DNA from: CAYSZB01 sp964435475
Lineage (GTDB): Bacteria; Chloroflexota; Anaerolineae; Anaerolineales; Anaerolineaceae
Length of the DNA: 27,533 bases
Assembly: GCA_964435475.1 (NCBI GenBank)
Contig: CAYSZB010000029.1
Coordinates: 1-27,533, forward strand
Direction of reading: 5' to 3'
This document shows positions 6,842-14,515 of the stretch, piece after piece (the first letter of the stretch is position 1; each line of letters begins with the position of its first letter). The translations under genes were made by a program, and so were the position numbers. The notes beneath the pieces are model-generated. The model searched no databases. It was not told where the DNA came from and worked only from the letters and a program-made list of their open reading frames with translations.

Positions 6842-8976
6842 TCAGTCGATGAGCGGCAGGAATACCTTGAATACCGGCGCAACACCCATCCCCTGGATGG
6901 CAAAAGTATAGGGGGCTTCGTCACTGTCATTGTTGGCAATGCTGATGGTGGCGTGCCGCATACCCGCCGCAGTTGGTGAAAACCTGACCGTGAAGGTAAC
7001 CGAGCCATTCCCGACAATCACTGCACCAGGCTGGGTCACAACCGAAAAATCAGCCGCGTCCACCCCGCTGATGCTCACCACGGGCGTCCCGCTCAAGTTC
7101 AATGTCTCATCGCCGAGGTTCTCGATGGTAAAGGTGACTTCAGCCGGGCTTTCACCCAGCACAACGCTGCCCAGGTCCGTCCCATCCCAGCTGACCGGCA
7201 CCAGGTCACCGTTGTAGATGCTCATCCCCGCACCCTGCAGGTTGATCTCCTGCATCAGCGAGGCATTGTGTTCCCAGGCANNNNNNNNNNNNNNNNNNNN
7301 NNNNNNNNNNNNNNNNNNNNNNNNNNNNNNNNNNNNNNNNNNNNNNNNNNNNNNNNNNNNNNNNNNNNNNNNNNNNNNNNGTGGTAATCGCCGATTGAAG
7401 GGTTCACAAACTGGGGGTTCTGGTAGAAATTGCCATTTGAGCCAACAAAACGGGGGTCCGTCAGCAGGGAGTTGATCACGCTGTCCGGTGTTTCCGACCC
7501 GCGGATGATATCCCCAAAGCCATTGCCATACAGGATGGTATTGGCAATGGTCACACCTGTAATGGGGTTGCCCACATACTTGGTATGGATGCTCAACCCG
7601 CTGGCCCAACTGCTGGCCATCCCGTTATTCACCAGGGTCTGGTTGCGGATGGCGACGTTGCTAATCTGGTTTCCCGGGCTGTTCCAATCATTGCCGGTAA
7701 GCAATATCCCGCAATCCCGCGAACCCACCACAAAATTATCCTGCAGCACGATGTTCTCAAAGAGGTTATTCAGTGCGCCATCACTGCCCGCAGCCAGGTA
7801 AATGCCGTTGGCGTAGGAGGAAGTGATGTGATTGCCTGCGATCAGCACGTTGGATGTCGTATTATGGTTTGCACCATAACCGGTTGCCCCGCCAAAATGG
7901 ATCCCGCCTGAGACCATGGTGTTACCGGTGATGCTGACGTTGGTCACCTGGTTGTTGGTCGAATAGTTGCCTGCTTCGGTGACAAACTCGATGGCCACAT
8001 GCGAGGTGTCGATGTAATTATCGGCGATCACCACCCCATCCACGGTGTTATTGTGGCACAAAGCGTCGTTACTGCCGGCGATGAGGATGGTGCTTTCGTA
8101 GTGATTTAGCAACCGGTTGCCGCGGATCTCGATATCCCGGATGGTATTGCCGGTCAGCCCGACGGAGGCTGAGGTTGAGACAAAGATGCCAATGTCTACA
8201 CCAGGATTGTCAATGGTGTTGTCAATGATGGAAATCCCTGAGATCGTGTTATCAACTGACCCACTGCCCATCCCGGCGATCACCGAAACCCCACCCATGC
8301 AGTTCTGCAGGGTATTGGAAACGATCTCTACATTGCGGATGGTCACACCCTGCATGGTGTAAGGCATGACCGATATCGCCGCATACGGCATATTGGAGAT
8401 CGTGTTTTGATACAACACTATGTTTTCGACCAAACTCTTGCCACTGCCGGCATCGGGGGTGATGTTGACACCGTGTTTCTTATAATTCTGGATGGTCAAG
8501 CCTTTAATCACTACATTTGAAGCGCCGTTGATGTCAAAGCCGTTGAAACCAGCCGCGCCAGTGCCGTCGATGGTGATGTCAGGGCTGGCGTCACCGTCAA
8601 TATTGCCGTCAATGACCAGGTTTCCCCGGGTGATGAAGGGCAGTGACCCGCTGATATGGATCACCGACCCCAGCAGGGGTGCATTAAAAGTGATGGTCTC
8701 ATAGCCAACCGTGGCTTCTGCCGCCTGCATCGCCTCGGAAAGGGAAATACCATCCGGTCCGGGGTTGACTTTCAATGCCGCCGGGCTGGATGTATCCCCG
8801 TTGATCTCCTCGCTGGCATTGGTGACCAGGATATGTTCACCGTTTGGTATCACCCGGGTGGCAGGTGCCTCTGCGGATACCTTTCCGTGTTGGTCAGCGG
8901 GTGAACAAACAGACAAGCATAAGATGAAACTGACAATATAAATGAAAAAGGAAATGCCTGATCTTCTAATGGACAT
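6842..8976 (-). CDS. Secreted right-handed beta-helix protein with C-terminal ASH-like domain (interrupted by assembly gap)
   Basis: The N-terminal part (8976 to 7381) starts with a signal sequence (FFIYIVSFILCLSVC) that may be a weak lipobox. Many parallel-beta-helix turns follow, such as GFDINGASNVVIKGLTIQN and repeated NTI/NNTV/ISGISIIDN words of the pectate-lyase/NosD type. The C-terminal part (7279 to 6842) has a choice-of-anchor or ASH-type domain (VTFTIENLGDETLNLSG, then VTFTVRFSPTAAGMRHATI) and ends in VFKVFLPLID. The two parts lie in different frames across the 100-N placeholder. One continuous gene needs a true gap length of 2 modulo 3. The protein would act outside the cell, perhaps on polysaccharide or in adhesion; catalysis is not shown. 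The alternative is two separate genes or a frameshift hidden in the gap. Confidence 0.82.
7281..7380. other. Assembly gap of 100 N
   Basis: Exactly 100 undetermined bases, a standard scaffold placeholder, fall inside the repetitive beta-helix gene. The real length is unknown. Confidence 0.99.
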
Positions 8977-9002
8977 AAATTCGCCTCTGTGTTACACATA
9001 CC

Positions 9003-9020
9003 GACCCACCAGGGTGGGTC
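9003..9020. repeat. Perfect hairpin in the leader of the beta-helix gene
   Basis: GACCCACC (9003-9010) and GGTGGGTC (9013-9020) form an eight-pair stem with a two-base spacer. It lies 27-44 bases before the start of the minus-strand beta-helix gene and is followed on the plus strand by AATTTTTG. It could be an operator, a leader structure or a terminator blocking antisense transcription. The left arm plus spacer (13 bases, 9002-9014) recurs at 12370-12382 before the GH32 gene. Confidence 0.55.
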
Positions 9021-9127
9021 AATTTTTGTGGGTGGTGTTTTGTGGAAAGATTATAAACCTGCCAGGGCTTGATCTCCTGGAATTGACAGGATATTCCTCC
9101 ATCAATATCGGTCCCCCTGCCAGATTA

Positions 9128-9136
9128 TGCTATACT
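9128..9136 (+). promoter_or_regulatory. Extended -10 promoter of the copy-2 membrane protein
   Basis: TGC followed by TATACT (9131-9136) is an extended -10 element 30 bases before the ATG at 9167. No good -35 is visible at the matching distance, which is typical of extended -10 promoters. The same TGC-TATAC form precedes 10802. Confidence 0.5.
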
Positions 9137-9166
9137 TGCAGGGAATTTTCAGCTGAGGAGAAGTCA

Positions 9167-9586
9167 ATGAGCAAAACCAAATTCAAAACACCCATGGCAG
9201 TAACCATCCTGCGTACCATCGCGGTCCTCTGGACCCTGGCAGCCCTGGTGGACGCCGCCCTGCTGGTCATCGGCAAAGGCCAGGCACGGGATTTTAATGA
9301 TTGGCCATTGCTGGCCCTGTGGGGCGTGGCGATCGTTGGGCTGGTTTTGGCATGGAAGTGGAACCTGCTAGGTGGCATCATTGCCATTGCCTTCACCGCC
9401 CTGCACGACATCCTGGCCCTGATCCTCAACGGCAGTTGGCTGCCCGGTTACATGATCATGTGGGCCTTCATCATCCCGCCGGCGGTCCTCTTTATTATCG
9501 CCTGGGTGTTGGAGCGCAATGCCAGGCGCAAGTATGAGGCAGAGATCAAAAAGAGCCGCTCATACTACTCGATCCGCGGAAAATAA
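9167..9586 (+). CDS. Four-helix membrane protein, copy 2
   Basis: Predicted 139-residue integral membrane protein with hydrophobic segments at about residues 11-33, 45-61, 66-83 and 90-113, and a basic C-terminal tail. I placed the start at the ATG at 9167 because GAGGAG stands six to eleven bases upstream. The open frame continues to 8942, but that part overlaps the promoter and the beta-helix leader. It is a paralogue of the protein at 6411-6818. Its stop overlaps the next start (TAATG), so the two genes are translationally coupled. Function unknown. Confidence 0.82.
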   Translation: MSKTKFKTPMAVTILRTIAVLWTLAALVDAALLVIGKGQARDFNDWPLLALWGVAIVGLVLAWKWNLLGGIIAIAFTALHDILALILNGSWLPGYMIMWAFIIPPAVLFIIAWVLERNARRKYEAEIKKSRSYYSIRGK

Positions 9587-9999
9587 TGCCCCCGATCCTG
9601 GCACGTTGTGGTTACCGCTGTGACCTGTGCCTGGCATACAGGCCAAACATCACCGCCCACCCCGAAAATGCACAGCTTTTGAGCGACGGCTGGTTCACCT
9701 ACTTTGGTTTTCGCATCCCCCCGGAAAAGATCAACTGCCCGGGTTGTCTCTCAGCCAGCGCCGAAACCCTGGATACAGGCTGCCCGGTAAGACCCTGCGT
9801 GGTTGCCCGCGGGCTTGAAACCTGTGCCGCTTGTCCGGATTATGCCTGCGAGAAACTGCAGGAACGCCTGGTGACGTTCGAGGACATGGAACACAAAGCG
9901 GGTCACGCCATCATGCAAACAGATCGCACGAACTTCATCCTGCCCTATGAGAACAGGGTGCGCCTGGAAGCGCTGCGGGCAGCCAAAAAACAACCTTAA
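9586..9999 (+). CDS. DUF3795 cysteine-rich protein
   Basis: Predicted 137-residue cytoplasmic protein with the DUF3795 cysteine pattern: ARCGYRCDLC near residues 6-15, then NCPGC, GCPVRPC and ETCAACPDYAC. The paired cysteines probably bind zinc or an iron-sulfur centre; no member has a firm function that I know of. Translation probably depends on the upstream gene because start and stop share a base. The C-terminal third is helical and free of cysteine. Confidence 0.85.
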   Translation: MPPILARCGYRCDLCLAYRPNITAHPENAQLLSDGWFTYFGFRIPPEKINCPGCLSASAETLDTGCPVRPCVVARGLETCAACPDYACEKLQERLVTFEDMEHKAGHAIMQTDRTNFILPYENRVRLEALRAAKKQP

Positions 10000-10030
10000 G
10001 TCATCCCGACCGGTTCGTACAACTTTTATC

Positions 10031-10086
10031 TTGACATCTTTTTCTATTTCGATAATAATCTAATTAGATACTTATCTATATTAAGG
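10031..10086 (+). promoter_or_regulatory. Promoter and palindromic operator of the ArsR-type gene
   Basis: TTGACA at 10031-10036 is followed after 16 bases by TAATAA (10053-10058), a plausible promoter. Two overlapping palindromes lie at and just after the -10: ATCTAATTAGAT (10058-10069, perfect) and TAGATA-CT-TATCTA (10065-10078, perfect arms). They form a ladder of ATCTA/TAGAT half-sites over the likely transcription start, as expected for an ArsR-type repressor. AAGG at 10083-10086 is the ribosome binding site. Confidence 0.65.
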
Positions 10087-10092
10087 CGTGAA

Positions 10093-10701
10093 ATGAACCA
10101 TAACTTAAATCAGAAAGTATTACCGGTCATGCTGAAAGCACTGGCCGATGACAGCCGGTTGGCAATCCTGCGCCTGCTTAACCAGCATGAATATGCGGTT
10201 AGTGAATTGGCCCAGGCAACCAGCCTGACCGACCCTACCGTGTCACACCATTTGGCACGATTGCGTGAGGCAGGATTGGTCTCACTGCGCATGGCTGGCA
10301 ACCAGCGTTATTACCGCGTCAATGATGAAGGATTGGTGCTCTTTAAACAGATGGCTGGTCAGATCGAACTCACTCCACCCGACCCCGCCCTGGATGTCTC
10401 TGACGACCGCTGGATCGCAGAGTTAGGTTGGGACGTACAGGATCAGCAGGTATTAAAAGAGCACACTCACAACGGCAGGTTGGTCAGCCTGCCCAATAAG
10501 CTTAAGAAAACCATCGTCATCCTGCGCTGGGTGGCCACCCTGTTTGAACCTGGAAAGTATTATTCCGAACCCGATGTGAACACCATACTCAAAGAAATCT
10601 ACGCCTGGGACTATGTCAGCCTGCGGCGTGACCTGGTCGCCATGGGTTACCTGGAACGGGAAGCAGGTGGTGCCAGGTACTGGCTGGCTGGGGAAAAATA
10701 A
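10093..10701 (+). CDS. ArsR-family transcriptional regulator with C-terminal DUF2087
   Basis: Predicted 202-residue DNA-binding protein. Residues 5-85 form a winged helix (LKALADDSRLAILRLL, then LTDPTVSHHLARLREAGLV, then RYYRVN). Residues 120-200 match DUF2087 (GRLVSLPNKLKKTIVILRW, then YSEPDVNTILKEIYA, then VSLRRDLVAMGYLERE), a domain often fused to such helix-turn-helix modules. The cysteine metal-sensing motif ELCVC is absent, so it is not a classic metal sensor. The palindromic region directly upstream suggests autoregulation. It is transcribed toward the DUF4287/DUF5655 gene, a possible target. The effector is unknown. Confidence 0.9.
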   Translation: MNHNLNQKVLPVMLKALADDSRLAILRLLNQHEYAVSELAQATSLTDPTVSHHLARLREAGLVSLRMAGNQRYYRVNDEGLVLFKQMAGQIELTPPDPALDVSDDRWIAELGWDVQDQQVLKEHTHNGRLVSLPNKLKKTIVILRWVATLFEPGKYYSEPDVNTILKEIYAWDYVSLRRDLVAMGYLEREAGGARYWLAGEK

Positions 10702-10758
10702 AGGGGGGCTTGTCACCTGGTGATTTCTGTGGCCAAACACTTTATTTTTCACCCAATC

Positions 10759-10767
10759 TGCTATACA
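10759..10767 (+). promoter_or_regulatory. Extended -10 promoter before the DUF4287 gene
   Basis: TGC and TATACA (10762-10767) form an extended -10 element 34 bases before the ATG at 10802. The -35 region is not recognisable. AAAGGAGAAAG just before the start is the ribosome binding site. Confidence 0.45.
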
Positions 10768-10801
10768 CTTAAGCACAGCAGGTCAAAAGGAGAAAGTCAA
10801 T

Positions 10802-11374
10802 ATGAATATTGTTGACCAGGCTTATCAAAACCAGTTAAAGAACATGCAGCTACGCACTGGCAAATCCATGGATGAACTGATCGCCACGATCAAAGACAGC
10901 GGCTTGCAAAAACACGGCCAGATCCGCCAGATGCTCATCGACAAGCTTGGCATGGGTTATGGCGACGCGGTGACTTTGGCTTCCCACTACCTGGCACCGG
11001 CCAACCCGCCTGCCAAAACCTCCCAAACAGGGTCAGGTGACATTCTTGACACCCTGTACTCAGGCAGCAAGGTGGGCTTGCGTCCCATCCATGAGAAGGT
11101 TATGGCAGCGATCAGGCAATTTGGCGATTTTGAAGTCGCCCCCAAGAAAACCTACCTCAGCTTGCGCCTCAAACGCCAGTTTGCCATGCTGGGACCCGGT
11201 ACCAAAGGGCGGGTGGAGTTGGGCTTGAACATGAAAGGGCTGGAAGGCACGGGTAGGCTGCTTGCCCAGGAACCGGGTGGCATGTGCCAGTACAAGGTCT
11301 TCATTTCATCACTCGATGAAGTGGATGCCGAATTGATCGCCTGGTTGCGTCGGGCTTACAATTCAGCCGGGTAG
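10802..11374 (+). CDS. DUF4287 / DUF5655 domain protein
   Basis: Predicted 190-residue cytoplasmic protein. Residues 1-65 match DUF4287 (TGKSMDELIATIKDSGL, then IRQMLIDKLGMGYGDAVTLA). After a short polar linker, residues 80-188 match DUF5655, a domain that sits at the C-terminus of many uncharacterised proteins (VGLRPIHEKVMAAI, then FEVAPKKTYLSLRLKRQFAM, then LIAWLRRAYNSA). Fusions of these two domains are common and their role is unknown. It follows the ArsR-type regulator by 100 bases with its own promoter-like element. Confidence 0.87.
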   Translation: MNIVDQAYQNQLKNMQLRTGKSMDELIATIKDSGLQKHGQIRQMLIDKLGMGYGDAVTLASHYLAPANPPAKTSQTGSGDILDTLYSGSKVGLRPIHEKVMAAIRQFGDFEVAPKKTYLSLRLKRQFAMLGPGTKGRVELGLNMKGLEGTGRLLAQEPGGMCQYKVFISSLDEVDAELIAWLRRAYNSAG

Positions 11375-11377
11375 GCT

Positions 11378-11956
11378 ATGATGAAAAGAGAACCCCTGAT
11401 CAAATGTGAAGCATGTGGACATCAATTCGCGGCAACAAATCGCATTTGCCCCGAATGCCGCGCGGCATTGCCTGCCTGGATTAAATGCCCCACCTGTGGC
11501 ACCATCTACCGGTCAATAGTTGGTCAATGCCCTGCCTGTCATCCCCCCAAAAGCCCCATTTCCAAATATTACCGGGAGCACAAGGGCATTTTCCTGGCGG
11601 CTATCATTTTCCTGATCGCAATACTTTTTATCTTTATAGCCTCAGTTGTCACCAGCAGACAGGGAGTGAGGATCAGCCTGGTTGAACCACTGGTGATCGC
11701 AGCCATTTTTTCATTGTTCGCTTTTTACATGGCAGTCAGTATATCTTTAGGGTTCAATTGGTTATGGTTATTGTTAGGCTTAATCCCACTGTCATGGCTG
11801 CTTGTACCTCCCATACGCCTGGTGCTGGAACGCCGGAAATGCGCCACCAAGAGGGATTGGTGGGCTCTCGTCCTGACCAGCCTGTTAGCACCGCTATTTG
11901 GCTTTACCATATTATTTACCATTGTGTACGCAGTGAAATTATTTCTATCTGATTAA
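11378..11956 (+). CDS. Zinc-ribbon membrane protein, unknown function
   Basis: Predicted 192-residue protein with two N-terminal zinc-ribbon-like knuckles: CEACGH...CPEC at about residues 10-27 and CPTCGT...CPAC at about 36-53. Four hydrophobic segments follow at about 68-90, 99-124, 126-148 and 160-189. The start follows the previous stop by three bases without a strong ribosome binding site, so translation may be coupled. It is one of four zinc-ribbon-headed proteins in this window. No family name can be given. Confidence 0.78.
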   Translation: MMKREPLIKCEACGHQFAATNRICPECRAALPAWIKCPTCGTIYRSIVGQCPACHPPKSPISKYYREHKGIFLAAIIFLIAILFIFIASVVTSRQGVRISLVEPLVIAAIFSLFAFYMAVSISLGFNWLWLLLGLIPLSWLLVPPIRLVLERRKCATKRDWWALVLTSLLAPLFGFTILFTIVYAVKLFLSD

Positions 11957-11957
11957 T

Positions 11958-12362
11958 ATGAGCGGTATTCAAAATTTCCACGAAATTGACAGCTTCCTGG
12001 GGTTCGCACAACCTGACCTTCGTGACATCGTTTTGGAACTGCGCAACCTGGTCAGCGAGGTGGCGCCGGGTGCCACGGAGGTGATCCGTGCCCGCACCCG
12101 CACGTTGAGCTATTTTTTCAGTGCCAACCGCGGCGGTCCGGTTAGTGCCGGCATCTGCGGCATCAGCCTGAAAGATGATCATGTGCGGCTCTTCTTCCCG
12201 CACGGCGCCTTCATCCCCGACCCGCAGGGCTTGCTGACCGGCAAAGGGGTCGCCATGCGCCACCTGGTATTGAAATCGTTTGAGGGGGTACCCTGGGATG
12301 CTGTTAAGGAACTGATCCGTGAGCATGCCAATTTTGACCCGCGATCGTTTCGGTTCTCATAA
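11958..12362 (+). CDS. DUF1801 (YdhG-like) protein
   Basis: Predicted 134-residue cytoplasmic protein of the DUF1801/YdhG-like fold. Cues are VLELRNLVSEVAPGATEVI, then FFSANRGGPVSAGICGISL and VRLFFPHGAFIPDPQGLLTG, with a C-terminal VKELIREHA helix. The start is one base after the preceding stop, so it is probably translated by coupling. A second DUF1801 protein is encoded at 18445. The related DUF1905/YdeI-type protein is at 15288. Biochemical role unknown. Confidence 0.85.
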   Translation: MSGIQNFHEIDSFLGFAQPDLRDIVLELRNLVSEVAPGATEVIRARTRTLSYFFSANRGGPVSAGICGISLKDDHVRLFFPHGAFIPDPQGLLTGKGVAMRHLVLKSFEGVPWDAVKELIREHANFDPRSFRFS

Positions 12363-12384
12363 CCCGGCACGACCCACCAGGGGC

Positions 12385-12390
12385 TATAAT
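12385..12390 (+). promoter_or_regulatory. Candidate -10 element before the GH32 gene
   Basis: TATAAT lies 39 bases before the ATG at 12429. Directly upstream is the 13-base word at 12370-12382 that is shared with the hairpin at 9003-9020. Confidence 0.4.
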
Positions 12391-12428
12391 CGGTTGTAGA
12401 TACCTGGCGATTGAAAGGAGCCGCACTC

Positions 12429-13763
12429 ATGCCCTCAAAAGAACTTTTCCGCCCCCGCTTTCACTTTACCGCCCCACAGGGCTGGTTGAACGACCCGGTC
12501 GGCCTGGTCTTTTTCGCCGGCGAGTATCACCTCTTCTACCAGCACAATCCCAACGATGTCATGTGGGGCGCAATGCATTGGGGGCATGCCGTTAGCAACG
12601 ACTTATTACATTGGCAGCACCTGCCGATCGCCCTTTCGCCCGACGAGCTGGGCACGATCTTCTCCGGGTCCGCTGCGGTGGACTGGCAGAACACCCTCGG
12701 CTTGCAGACAGGAAACAGGCCGGTGCTGGTGGCAGCCTACACCGCTGCCGGCGAACATGTCACACCTTCAAAGCCCTATACCCAGTGCCTGGCAACCAGC
12801 CGGGACAAAGGGCGCACCTGGCAGAAACATCCTGCCAACCCGCTGCTGGGCAACATCTCCGGCGGTGGGGACCGTGACCCGCGCATCTTCTGGCACGCCC
12901 CATCCAAATGCTGGGTCATGGTTTTATACCTGGACCAGGACCCATCCTTTGCCATCCTCAATTCCACTGACCTCTTGCATTGGCAGCAGGTCTCGCTGGT
13001 TCCCGGTTTTTATGAATGCCCCGACCTCTTTGAGCTGCCCATCGTGGAGCAGCCCGGCGAAACCCGCTGGGTGCTGGGCGGCGCCGATGGCGGATACCTG
13101 GTCGGGCGGTTTGACGGGCAGGTCTTCACCCCCGAAAGCGAAAAACTCACCCTGGATTTCGGCTATAACTTCTATGCCTCGCAAACCTGGAACGACATTC
13201 CACGCGAGGACGGGCGGCGCATCCAGATGACCTGGATGCGCGGCGGGCAGTACCCCGACATGCCCTTCAACCAGCAGATGAGCATTCCCTGCGAACTCAC
13301 CCTGCACGAGACACCGGATGGCCTGCGCATGTTCCGCTGGCCGGTGCGGGAGGTTGAAACGCTGCATGGCGGCGCCGTCACGAACGACCAGGCGGTTGTC
13401 ACCCCGGGCAGTGATCTGCTCCCGAACTTCGAGGAAAGCTGTTTTGACCTGGCTTTGGAACTTGACCTGGGCGATGTGCAGGGATTTACACTGGAAATCT
13501 TCGGTGAGAAGATCGTTTATGACAAATCATCCAGCCTGCTTGCCTGCTGCGATATGGAAGCACCGCTTGAGACCAGGCATGGGCAGTTATCGCTCAGGAT
13601 CCTGGTGGATGTCACCTCATTTGAGATCTTTGCCTTCGGTGGGGTGTTTTCCATGTCCAGCTGCTTCCTGCCGCAGGATGGTGCCTGTCCTTTGCGCCTG
13701 CAAGTCAGCGCGGGCAGGTTGGTGGTAAAAGAAATGCGCTTAAACCCCATAAACTCGCTATAA
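12429..13763 (+). CDS. Glycoside hydrolase family 32 (beta-fructosidase type)
   Basis: Predicted 444-residue enzyme that would release fructose from sucrose, fructo-oligosaccharides or levan/inulin. The five-blade catalytic domain shows the nucleophile motif WLNDPVG (Asp22), the transition-state stabiliser motif RDP (149-151) and the acid/base motif YEC (Glu196). The first motif differs from the usual WMNDPNG in carrying Val in place of the second Asn. A beta-sandwich follows from about residue 320. No signal peptide is present, so it probably acts in the cytoplasm on imported sugar. AGGAG stands eight bases before the ATG at 12429. A TTG start 18 bases upstream is possible but less likely. 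No sugar transporter adjoins it. Confidence 0.93.
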   Translation: MPSKELFRPRFHFTAPQGWLNDPVGLVFFAGEYHLFYQHNPNDVMWGAMHWGHAVSNDLLHWQHLPIALSPDELGTIFSGSAAVDWQNTLGLQTGNRPVLVAAYTAAGEHVTPSKPYTQCLATSRDKGRTWQKHPANPLLGNISGGGDRDPRIFWHAPSKCWVMVLYLDQDPSFAILNSTDLLHWQQVSLVPGFYECPDLFELPIVEQPGETRWVLGGADGGYLVGRFDGQVFTPESEKLTLDFGYNFYASQTWNDIPREDGRRIQMTWMRGGQYPDMPFNQQMSIPCELTLHETPDGLRMFRWPVREVETLHGGAVTNDQAVVTPGSDLLPNFEESCFDLALELDLGDVQGFTLEIFGEKIVYDKSSSLLACCDMEAPLETRHGQLSLRILVDVTSFEIFAFGGVFSMSSCFLPQDGACPLRLQVSAGRLVVKEMRLNPINSL

Positions 13764-13795
13764 TCTGATTAAGTTTCCAACCGATAGGAGGTCAG

Positions 13796-14461
13796 ATGGC
13801 ACACCCGGATGATCGTAAAAATGAACCCGAAAGCCCGCCCAGCAAACTGTGGACCCGGCGGGGTGAGGACGACGTTGCCTACCAGCGCCAGGTGCAGGTC
13901 ACCTGGTGGACCCTCCTGGGTGGCATTGCCGTCGGCGCATTATTGACCCAGTTCGAAGCGCTGCTGGAAGCGGTGAAAAGTGGACAGTGGTATTACCTGC
14001 TCTACTTTTTAGCCACCTGTTTTGTGTTGATCACTGCCTGGGCGCAAACTTCGTGGGGGGCACTGGTGCTTTATTGGCCGATCAGCGTGCCAACATCGAT
14101 ATTTATGTTCCTGGGAGGATTAAGCCAATCTCTGGCAGCGCTCAACATCACCCGCCCGGCATTGTGGACCGCCTGTGTTGTGGGAGTGTTAGTGTCCGCC
14201 TTGCTGATGCAGTTCGTTTTTATGAGACAGGATGGTTGGATTGCCATGCCAAAAGCCGCCATCCAAAGGGCAATTGTGGGCATTTGGATCTATGGCATCC
14301 TCATCCTGGTCGTCATCGGTGTCTCCATCTATCTTTTTATCTTTCCAACCCGCTGGGCTGAACTGACCTTTGGAGTGGTCGCGTTGGTACTTTCGATCTT
14401 TGCCCTTTACTGGCAGCACCTGGGTATGGTGGAAGAAAAGAAACGCATGCATATCGCCTGA
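13796..14461 (+). CDS. Integral membrane protein, unknown function
   Basis: Predicted 221-residue protein. A polar N-terminus of about 35 residues is followed by six or so hydrophobic segments at about residues 37-57, 63-83, 85-112, 118-142, 158-184 and 187-208. The ATG follows AGGAGG by five bases. TATAAT at 13759-13764, inside the end of the GH32 gene, could be its -10 element. I recognise no family and no channel or transporter motif. Confidence 0.75.
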   Translation: MAHPDDRKNEPESPPSKLWTRRGEDDVAYQRQVQVTWWTLLGGIAVGALLTQFEALLEAVKSGQWYYLLYFLATCFVLITAWAQTSWGALVLYWPISVPTSIFMFLGGLSQSLAALNITRPALWTACVVGVLVSALLMQFVFMRQDGWIAMPKAAIQRAIVGIWIYGILILVVIGVSIYLFIFPTRWAELTFGVVALVLSIFALYWQHLGMVEEKKRMHIA

Positions 14462-14480
14462 TCGATCTGAAAAAGCAATT

Positions 14481-14486
14481 TATAAT
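14481..14486 (+). promoter_or_regulatory. Candidate -10 element before the zinc-ribbon protein at 14516
   Basis: TATAAT lies 30 bases before the ATG at 14516; CAAGGAG follows nearer the start as ribosome binding site. The -35 is unclear. Confidence 0.4.
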
Positions 14487-14515
14487 TATGTCATTATTGC
14501 CAAGGAGTTTCTTCG

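Noticed and set aside
8942..9166. N-terminal extension of the copy-2 membrane protein
   Set aside because: It would run through the extended -10 promoter and the leader hairpin of the opposite gene, and the internal ATG at 9167 has a proper GAGGAG site.
12556..13230. Plus-strand open frame of 224 residues in another frame
   Set aside because: It lies fully inside the GH32 gene and shows Pro/Ser/Arg-rich out-of-frame composition with no domain.
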